From Bacteroidales bacterium UBA4318 (GTDB lineage: Bacteria > Bacteroidota > Bacteroidia > Bacteroidales > UBA932): a stretch of 5,095 bases of DNA. Below, piece by piece: positions 1 through 5,095 of the stretch; within the stretch, counting starts at the first letter, position 1, and each line of letters opens with the position of its first letter. Location: the NCBI GenBank assembly GCA_002393895.1, contig DGUE01000023.1:1-5095 (forward strand), read 5' to 3'. A program made the translations under genes and the position numbers. The notes beneath the pieces are model-generated. The model saw nothing but the letters and a program-made list of their open reading frames with translations. It was not told where the DNA came from and made no database searches.

Positions 1-1259
1 TCAACGGCACGGTGAAGAACGTCACTTTCGACGGCGCCAAGATCGAGGGCTCCGGCAAAACCGGCGTGATTGCAGGTTACCTGGGCACCAACATCGGCAC
101 CAAAGATGCTCCTGAGTATGTTTCTGCAACAGTGACAGGTGTTACCATCCAGAACTCCGAGGTGATTGCCGACAGCTATGCCGGCGGCATAGCCGGTCAG
201 GTGTATTCGCCATCGGTGATTAAGGACTGCCATGTGAAGAACACCAAGGTGACTTCCACCGGCGAGCGCGTGGGAGGCCTCATCGGCCAGCTTGGCGTGA
301 CCGACTTCCCGGTGAACGCCACCATGGAAGACTGCACGGCAGAAGATGTGACTCTGGAGGCTGTCAAGAATGTGGGCGGACTTGTGGGCGTGAGCTACAA
401 CGACATCAGCCGCTGCACAGCATCCGGCCACGTCACCCATAGCGAGGCAAGCACCAAGGAAGTATCTCTTGGCGGCCTCGTGGGCCACCTCGAGAGGGCA
501 AATGCAGCGGACTGCTCGGCCTCTACCGTTATCGAACTCACCGTCAACGGCCGTTCGATAGGCGGATTCGTGGGCACCTTCAAGGGCGGCAAGATCGAGC
601 GTTGCTTCTCCACCGGAAACGTCATCGGAAAGTATCGCAACAACGGAGGATTCGTCGGCCTGGTCCAGGCGAGTGCCGTGACTGCAACCATTGAGAACTG
701 CTATAGCACAGGCGATGTGAGCTCCAACTCCTATATGGGCGGATTTGCCGGCTTGATCGACGGTCAGCCCGAGGCTGCGACCATCACCAACTGCTATTGC
801 AGCGGCAAAGTGATTGCCGACAGTTTCGGCGCGGGTGGCTTCATCGGCTTCCAGTCCAGCAAGGCCTTCAAGGCTGAAGGCTGCGTCGCATGGGGTTCCG
901 AACTCACAGCAGGTTCTATAGGAGAGACAAACTGGAGCAGCGGCGGTTTCGTCGGTGTCACCTATCCTCTTTCCACCATCACCAATTGCTACCGCAATCC
1001 TGCGATGGCCATCACTGCCTACTGGGTGCCTGCTGCAGGCTACTCACACCCCGATGTGAGCCCTACCAGCCCGCTGATCAAGCAGGATGGCACTGCTTCC
1101 AAGGCCACTGCTGCAGCCAACGGCCAGGACGGCTATCCCCAGTTCCCTTACCACGGCAAGGTTGAGGCAGGGAAGACCCTTTCCCAGCTTGCTTCCACTC
1201 TCGGTTGGGATACCAACGTTTGGGACCTCAGCGGCGATATGCCTGTATTCAAGAAGTAA
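1..1259 (+). CDS. GLUG-repeat surface/exported protein, 5'-truncated (C-terminal part)
   Basis: This is the C-terminal part of a GLUG-motif protein; the reading frame is already open at the window edge. The codons just before the first possible start (GTG at position 12) read N-G-T and continue a repeat, so that GTG is an internal Val and the true start, with any signal peptide, lies upstream. Counting that Val as residue 1, about 415 residues are visible. Ten G-G-[LFI]-[VIA]-G cores (the first degenerate) recur every 28-40 residues from about residue 18 to 315, most followed by a [ND]-C or R-C turn such as NCYSTG. About 85 non-repeat residues follow, ending in a W-D-L-S-G-D-M-P-V-F segment that I recall from other Bacteroidota GLUG proteins. 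The family is expected to fold as a beta-solenoid; several members are surface or adhesin-like, but no enzymatic role is known to me and no catalytic motif is visible. The next gene starts six bases after the TAA, suggesting co-transcription. Family assignment is strong; function is unknown. Confidence 0.88.
   Translation, partial: NGTVKNVTFDGAKIEGSGKTGVIAGYLGTNIGTKDAPEYVSATVTGVTIQNSEVIADSYAGGIAGQVYSPSVIKDCHVKNTKVTSTGERVGGLIGQLGVTDFPVNATMEDCTAEDVTLEAVKNVGGLVGVSYNDISRCTASGHVTHSEASTKEVSLGGLVGHLERANAADCSASTVIELTVNGRSIGGFVGTFKGGKIERCFSTGNVIGKYRNNGGFVGLVQASAVTATIENCYSTGDVSSNSYMGGFAGLIDGQPEAATITNCYCSGKVIADSFGAGGFIGFQSSKAFKAEGCVAWGSELTAGSIGETNWSSGGFVGVTYPLSTITNCYRNPAMAITAYWVPAAGYSHPDVSPTSPLIKQDGTASKATAAANGQDGYPQFPYHGKVEAGKTLSQLASTLGWDTNVWDLSGDMPVFKK
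3..1000 (+). repeat. Tandem GLUG protein repeats (about ten units)
   Basis: The repeat is degenerate at DNA level but clear in the protein. Counting the Val at position 12 as residue 1, glycine-rich cores lie near residues 18, 58, 88, 122, 154, 184, 212, 243, 275 and 311. Each later unit carries one conserved Cys, at residues 73, 108, 135, 168, 198, 230, 261, 291 and 326. A 14-base exact direct repeat (gtgattgccgacag at 162-175 and 810-823, encoding V-I-A-D-S) is the best nucleotide match I found. It suggests old internal duplication rather than recent expansion. Confidence 0.85.
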
Positions 1260-1265
1260 TACAGG

Positions 1266-2633
1266 ATGAAAAGTATTTTCAGGTTAGTTAGTGTTTTCGC
1301 CGCCGTTCTTCTCCTTTCATGTGAGAAGACGCCCGCCCCGGCCCCGATTCCCTCGGGGCTGGAGCTGAGCGGCGAAGGTTTCGAGTCTGCCAACACCCAG
1401 GCTATGATTCCCGTGGCCGAAGGTGTGTGGGACATCTATGCCCGGTTCAAGAGCGGGCAGGTGAAGGTCTCGGAGACCGGTGGAGGGGAGTTTATCTCTT
1501 TTCGGGTATCCCCACTCAAGGAAGGTGTCTGCCGCCTCCGCGTGAAGGCGGACAAGACCTGGAGCCTGGTGCATATCAACAAGGTGTCCCTCGTGGTTAC
1601 CGAAGGCGGAGTGGATAATCCCAAAGCGGGCAACAAACCTCCCATCGAAGCCAGCTACGAAGGCGGCGGCGTGTGGTCGGTGCCCAAGCTCTACATAGCT
1701 ACGGACCACCTCCGTTACCGCTTCGAACTGGATACCGACACTCCGGCGGAACTCAAGTACTGGTGCGCCACATGGGACAATGCCGGAACCCAGCCATCGG
1801 CCATCACGCCTGAATATACGGCCATCCGTGCCATTGGGCAGGAGGAGTACGACGCCCTCATGCTGAAGGACACCCGCGCCTGCTGGATGTTCCCTGCGGA
1901 CAAGTATCTGCTGATGGCCAACTTTACGGTGTCCATGAACACCGCATCGCCATCCCAGGAGATAGCGTTTGTCACGCCCCATACCGGGCCCTATGCGGCC
2001 TTCATGGGCGACAGCATCACCTGGCAGTGGGGAACCAGCCCTCGCGAGATATCCAAAGACAAGATAGTGATCCCTCTCAGCCCTCTTCCTTCCTGGCTTG
2101 AGGACAAGGGGAACAACGTGAAGGTTACCTGGCATCCGGACTTCTTTACCCGCAACAACTATGTAGATAAGGGAGTCAGCGGGCAGAATACAATCCAGAT
2201 GCTCTCGCGCTACAAGAAAGACATCATCGCCCTGGATCCCCAGTGCGTGGTGATCATGGCCGGCACCAACGATCTTGCGCAAGGCTATTCCAAGCAGGAG
2301 ATACTTGCCAATATCAAGAACATGGCGGAGCAGGCGGAAGCCGAGCACATGAATGTCATCCTGTGCTCCATCACCCCCTGCAACGACACTTATTCCAATC
2401 TTTCCAATCCCAAGACCAAAGGGGCGCACATAGTCGCGGTCAATGACATGATCAAGGCCTACGCCGCCCAGAAAGGCTTCACCTACTGCGATTACTATCC
2501 TGCCCTCGTGGCCGAGGATGGCTATTCCCTCAAGGAAGCCTACTGGCTCTACGACCATCTGCATCCCAACCCCGACGCCTACACGGTGATGGAAGGAATC
2601 ATCAAGCCGATAATCGATAGCCTGATTCAATGA
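1266..2633 (+). CDS. SGNH/GDSL-family esterase lipoprotein with SusE/F-like N-terminal region
   Basis: This is a predicted outer-membrane or periplasmic lipoprotein of 455 residues that probably hydrolyses an ester, such as an acetyl group on a glycan. The N-terminus has a basic start, a hydrophobic core and the lipobox L-L-S-C with Cys19, followed by a Pro/Ala linker. That supports this ATG, which lies six bases after the upstream stop. Residues about 30-235 are beta-rich with W-containing segments (G-V-W near 53 and 136). They loosely resemble SusE/SusF-type glycan-binding domains; this is a weak call. The SGNH domain runs from about 243 to 455 with every block visible: G248-D249-S250 (nucleophile Ser250), G-V-S-G-Q at 303-307 (oxyanion Gly306), G-T-N-D at 333-336 (Asn335) and D430-H-L-H433 (catalytic Asp and His). 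About 50 residues lie between blocks I and II, including a W-H-P-D-F-F segment that may shape the substrate pocket. The catalytic set appears intact, so an active enzyme is expected. The substrate is not readable; acetylated polysaccharide is inferred from the neighbours. Confidence 0.88.
   Translation: MKSIFRLVSVFAAVLLLSCEKTPAPAPIPSGLELSGEGFESANTQAMIPVAEGVWDIYARFKSGQVKVSETGGGEFISFRVSPLKEGVCRLRVKADKTWSLVHINKVSLVVTEGGVDNPKAGNKPPIEASYEGGGVWSVPKLYIATDHLRYRFELDTDTPAELKYWCATWDNAGTQPSAITPEYTAIRAIGQEEYDALMLKDTRACWMFPADKYLLMANFTVSMNTASPSQEIAFVTPHTGPYAAFMGDSITWQWGTSPREISKDKIVIPLSPLPSWLEDKGNNVKVTWHPDFFTRNNYVDKGVSGQNTIQMLSRYKKDIIALDPQCVVIMAGTNDLAQGYSKQEILANIKNMAEQAEAEHMNVILCSITPCNDTYSNLSNPKTKGAHIVAVNDMIKAYAAQKGFTYCDYYPALVAEDGYSLKEAYWLYDHLHPNPDAYTVMEGIIKPIIDSLIQ
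2630..2633 (+). other. ATGA stop/start overlap between esterase and fusion genes
   Basis: The TGA stop of the esterase gene (2631-2633) overlaps the ATG start of the next gene (2630-2632). No Shine-Dalgarno-like sequence precedes this ATG. That is common in Bacteroidota and leaves re-initiation by the terminating ribosome as a plausible way to start translation. The overlap supports a shared transcript and matched expression of the two exported enzymes. Coupling itself is inference. Confidence 0.8.
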
Positions 2634-4816
2634 AAAAACTCCGCATAATCAGTTTGTTCCTGCTGCTTGCATGCAGCCTTAATCTGTCTGCCAACCCTAA
2701 ACCAGGCAATGGCTGGACGGTTACGCCTATTGCAGACGGCATCACCTACTACACCTTCTCGGGGATCGACGAGGTTTCCGGGGTGGCGCAGCAGGTGTTC
2801 GTGGTCGACCTGGACCTGTGCAACCCCAAATATGCGTTCAGGTTCACATATTCCGATCCCGTGGCCATCACCTCCGACGTATTCGCCCGCAACAACGCCA
2901 TTGTGGCGATGAACGCCACCTATGAGCCTACTTCGGTGGCCATCAAGGTGAACGGGACTATGTACCACAACATGGCCAAGAATACGGTCTTCGACGAGCC
3001 TGTTCCCAACTGGAAGAGCGAGGCGGCCATCTATACCGACGGATTCCGGGATGTGCGCATCTCCTTCGACGGCAAGGGCAAGAGCATCAAGGAGCAAAGG
3101 GCATTCTATGCCTCCAAGCCGGATCTGAACATCTTTACCAGCTCACCCATGCTGGTAGATGATTTCGACCCTGTGGGCGCGCGCTTCGTGGATCCCTCCC
3201 TTACTCCGGATGATCTGAAGCAGCTGCATTATGAGAGCCCGGCCCGTCACCAGGGCGTCCGGCATCCCCGTGCGGCCGTTGCCAAGACAAGCGACGATCA
3301 TCTGATTCTCCTCGCGGTGGACGGCCGCAGGGCCGGGATAGGCGAGGGAATGACCGCAAAGGAGCTCACCCTCTTCCTGGTCAAGTGGTTCAACCCGCAG
3401 TATGCCCTGAACATGGACGGCGGCGGATCCACCTCCATGGCCGTCCGCGGCCAGGGCGACCCGAACACCCACATAGTCAACTATCCTACCGACAACAAGC
3501 GCAAGTACGACCATGCCGGCGAGCGTTCGGTTCCCACCCACTTCATCATCGTGGAGGTCCCCCAGACACAGGAGGCGCCTTCGAAAGTGCGGGAGAACAT
3601 ACGCGAGGAAATCCGCTCCAATCCGGCTCTTGCAAACGGCGAAGATCTTGTCTACGACCTGAGCCCCAAGGCTTCCACAAAGGCTCCTAAGGGCTACGAG
3701 CCCATCTTTATCGAGCACTACGGGCGCCACGGCTCAAGGTATGCCTATACAGCTAAAACCTATACCCTTCCCCTTGAGATGCTTCGCGCCGGCGCCAAGT
3801 CGGGCAATCTGACCGCGTACGGCGAGAAGCTCTACAAGGAACTGGATGCCTTCTGGCAGAAGGCCCAGTATCAGATCGGGGACCTCACGCCCCTCGGATG
3901 GAAGCAGCACGAAGAAATCGCCCGCGCCATGGTGAAATCCTTCCCCGGTGCCTTCGGAAAAGGCAGCAGCATAGATGCCTGCTCCTCCGCTTCGGTGCGT
4001 TCCATCTTGAGTATGTCCGCATGCTGCGCCAGCATCGCCAGGGAAGCGCCCAAGGCTGATGTTTACGAGCATCAGGGCACCCTGGACATCCAGGCCACCC
4101 GCCCCAATATGGGCAAAAACCCCTTCCGCTACAAGGGACCGGACACCATGTTCCCCTATCGGGAGAGCCCCGAGCAGTTCTTTACCCGCCGCTTCAAGGG
4201 AGTGAACGACGTGCTCGGCCGCCTGTTCAAGGATCCGGTGGCTGGCCTTGGCAAGCGCAATGCCTACGAGACCTTCTTCTACCTCTATATGTTCGTGGCC
4301 GGCATGAACAGCCTGCCGGAAGAAGAACGTATGGACGTGGGCGGAATCTTCACTCCGGAAGAATTTGCAACTATTTGGGAGGTAGATAATTACGAGCGTT
4401 TCCGCGAGTATCTCCCTTACCGTACTTCCTGCTCTTCCATAGTGGACGACATGATAGCCAAGGCCGATGAGCGCCTGGTCTCCCGCAAGCGCGGTGCCGA
4501 CCTCCGTTTCGGTCACGACCACGTGGTGCTTTCGCTGCTGATGATAATGGATCTGGAAGGTTTCGGATTCATGCCAGCCAAGGCAGATGACCTGGCGAAG
4601 TCGTTCCAGAGTTTCCGTTCCCCTATGGCTGCCAACATCCAGTTCGTGTTCTACGCACCCAAGAAGGGCAAAGCCGGAGACGTACTGGTGAAAGTGCTGC
4701 TGAACGGCGAAGAAGCGCAGCTTGGCAACCTGAAGCCGGTCGACGGCCCGTACTATGAGTGGACTGCGGTTAAAGATTATCTTGCAAAGCGCACATCGTT
4801 GTTCGTAACGCGGTAA
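2630..4816 (+). CDS. Phosphodiester glycosidase (NAGPA/DUF2233) fused to histidine acid phosphatase
   Basis: This is a 728-residue exported protein with two enzyme domains. The N-terminus (K-K-L-R, then a hydrophobic run) is a signal peptide. L-L-A-C15 could be a lipobox, or signal peptidase I could cut after S-A21; I cannot decide. Residues about 28-309 match the NAGPA/DUF2233 family, whose human member removes GlcNAc from the GlcNAc-phosphate-mannose diester. Hallmarks are H-P-R-A-A-V at 212-217, A-V-D-G-R at 229-233, N261-M-D-G-G-G-S-T and G-E-R-S-V at 297-301. Residues about 318-724 match the branch-2 histidine acid phosphatases: R366-H367-G-S-R370 with H367 as predicted nucleophile, L-T-P-L-G-W-K-Q-H at 419-427, a later Arg in S-V-R457, and F-G-H629-D630 as the distal His and proton donor. 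The tail, with G-P-Y-Y-E-W near 706-711, looks full length. The lengths equal two whole proteins, and no second signal peptide lies at the junction. The two activities could act in sequence on one sugar-phosphate linkage, but the substrate is unknown. The gene overlaps the esterase gene by four bases. Confidence 0.88.
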   Translation: MKKLRIISLFLLLACSLNLSANPKPGNGWTVTPIADGITYYTFSGIDEVSGVAQQVFVVDLDLCNPKYAFRFTYSDPVAITSDVFARNNAIVAMNATYEPTSVAIKVNGTMYHNMAKNTVFDEPVPNWKSEAAIYTDGFRDVRISFDGKGKSIKEQRAFYASKPDLNIFTSSPMLVDDFDPVGARFVDPSLTPDDLKQLHYESPARHQGVRHPRAAVAKTSDDHLILLAVDGRRAGIGEGMTAKELTLFLVKWFNPQYALNMDGGGSTSMAVRGQGDPNTHIVNYPTDNKRKYDHAGERSVPTHFIIVEVPQTQEAPSKVRENIREEIRSNPALANGEDLVYDLSPKASTKAPKGYEPIFIEHYGRHGSRYAYTAKTYTLPLEMLRAGAKSGNLTAYGEKLYKELDAFWQKAQYQIGDLTPLGWKQHEEIARAMVKSFPGAFGKGSSIDACSSASVRSILSMSACCASIAREAPKADVYEHQGTLDIQATRPNMGKNPFRYKGPDTMFPYRESPEQFFTRRFKGVNDVLGRLFKDPVAGLGKRNAYETFFYLYMFVAGMNSLPEEERMDVGGIFTPEEFATIWEVDNYERFREYLPYRTSCSSIVDDMIAKADERLVSRKRGADLRFGHDHVVLSLLMIMDLEGFGFMPAKADDLAKSFQSFRSPMAANIQFVFYAPKKGKAGDVLVKVLLNGEEAQLGNLKPVDGPYYEWTAVKDYLAKRTSLFVTR

Positions 4817-4833
4817 TTCCCGGATTTATTGCG

Positions 4834-4841
4834 TATCTTTA
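4834..4841 (+). promoter_or_regulatory. Candidate Bacteroidota -7 promoter element (TATCTTTA)
   Basis: TATCTTTA fits the TAnnTTTG-like -7 consensus used by the Bacteroidota primary sigma factor, with A in place of the last G. It lies in the 44-base AT-rich gap (4817-4860) between the fusion gene and the rhamnosidase gene, 19 bases before the latter's ATG, so the leader would be very short. I see no convincing TTG-type -33 element at the expected 19-21 base spacing, which lowers confidence. An 11-base palindrome, cgaaaatttcg at 4843-4853, follows directly and could be chance or a small operator. No hairpin with a T-tract terminator is visible in the gap, so read-through from upstream remains possible. 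Confidence 0.4.
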
Positions 4842-4860
4842 ACGAAAATTTCGCGCAGAT

Positions 4861-5095
4861 ATGTTCAGGAAACCGTTTTTGCTATTATTGATTCCGGCGT
4901 TATGCCTTTGCGCACCAAGTAGGAATAATGATCCGTCTCCCATCGCCGAATGGCAGGCCGAATGGATAGGCGCGCCGTGGGAGGGGGATGATTTCATCCC
5001 CGAAGCGGAGCATCCTACCCCGGAGTTTGCAAAAACCATCAGCCTGGATTCCAGGCCGGAGAGTGCCACAATGTACATCTGCGGCCTCGGTATGT
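4861..5095 (+). CDS. Probable GH78 alpha-L-rhamnosidase, N-terminal fragment (3'-truncated)
   Basis: Only the first 78 codons are present before the window ends. The protein opens M-F-R-K-P followed by a hydrophobic stretch, a typical export signal. Cys15 and Cys17 are candidate lipidation sites, but Leu at -1 for both is non-canonical, so lipoprotein status is open. The mature part shows W-Q-A-E-W-I-G-A-P-W at residues 31-40. After a P-E-F-A-K-T segment near 54-59 comes A-T-M-Y-I-C-G-L-G at 69-77. This order (W-x-A-x-W-I-G, then a P-x-F-x-K strand, then A-x-x-Y-I-x-G-L-G) is that of the N-terminal beta-sandwich of bacterial alpha-L-rhamnosidases, which release terminal rhamnose from glycans or glycosides. 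The (alpha/alpha)6 catalytic domain and its acidic residues lie outside the window, so activity cannot be judged. It shares the strand of the preceding enzymes and may be expressed from its own promoter, by read-through, or both. Confidence 0.72.
   Translation, partial: MFRKPFLLLLIPALCLCAPSRNNDPSPIAEWQAEWIGAPWEGDDFIPEAEHPTPEFAKTISLDSRPESATMYICGLGM

Noticed and set aside
12..14. GTG at position 12 as the true start of the GLUG gene
   Set aside because: The frame is open to the window edge, the preceding codons (N-G-T) continue a repeat, and no signal peptide follows the GTG, so the gene is truncated by the window.
1317..2630. A 437-codon open frame on the minus strand opposite the esterase gene
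   Set aside because: It mirrors the esterase gene, which has a signal peptide and all SGNH motifs. The antisense translation is rich in Gly, His, Val and Arg with no recognisable domain, as expected from GC-rich third positions.
3555..3590. Fusion junction as a possible sequencing or assembly artefact
   Set aside because: The linker has no unusual composition, homopolymer run or frame break. The phosphatase N-terminal helix continues in frame without a leftover second signal peptide. Read-level data would still be the final check.
3734..4522. A 262-codon minus-strand open frame opposite the phosphatase domain, with others at 2627-3097 and 3143-3730
   Set aside because: The plus-strand frame holds conserved catalytic motifs throughout. 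The antisense products show no domain or plausible start context.
4800..4860. Rho-independent terminator after the fusion gene
   Set aside because: Only tiny inverted repeats are present (gttcgtaac and cgaaaatttcg). There is no GC-rich stem followed by a T run.
4839..5078. Minus-strand 79-codon open frame at the right end
   Set aside because: It overlaps the plus-strand frame, which carries a signal sequence and GH78-like W-x-A-x-W-I-G and Y-I-C-G-L-G segments. The antisense product has no recognisable feature.

Overview
The window looks like a stretch of a Bacteroidota (order Bacteroidales) chromosome. By eye it is moderately GC-rich, which would suit an Alistipes-like or uncultured Bacteroidales genome better than a typical Bacteroides, but genus is not settled by sequence alone. 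The evidence for the group is a GLUG-repeat surface protein, a lipoprotein with a SusE/SusF-like front half, starts without a clear Shine-Dalgarno sequence, and a TAnnTTTR-type -7 promoter element.

Four genes, all on the + strand, fill the window almost without gaps. (1) Positions 1-1259 are the 3' part of a GLUG-repeat beta-solenoid protein whose start lies upstream of the window. (2) Six bases later, 1266-2633 encodes a lipoprotein with a probable glycan-binding front half and a complete SGNH/GDSL esterase domain. (3) Overlapping it by four bases (ATGA), 2630-4816 encodes a 728-residue exported protein. This fuses an NAGPA-type (DUF2233) phosphodiester glycosidase domain to a branch-2 histidine acid phosphatase domain. 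(4) After a 44-base AT-rich gap with a candidate promoter, 4861-5095 is the first 78 codons of a probable GH78 alpha-L-rhamnosidase, cut by the window end.

The tight packing of the first three genes suggests one transcript. The predicted activities (O-deacylation, removal of a sugar from a phosphodiester, removal of the exposed phosphate, rhamnose release) would fit an extracytoplasmic pathway that strips a decorated, phosphate-containing, possibly rhamnose-containing glycan. That pathway is inference. No SusC/SusD pair, regulator or transporter is visible to confirm a polysaccharide utilisation locus. The most distinctive item is the glycosidase-phosphatase fusion, whose two domains could act one after the other on the same linkage. 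No RNA genes, CRISPR arrays, insertion sequences or clear terminators were seen, and no gene-free stretch exceeds 44 bases.
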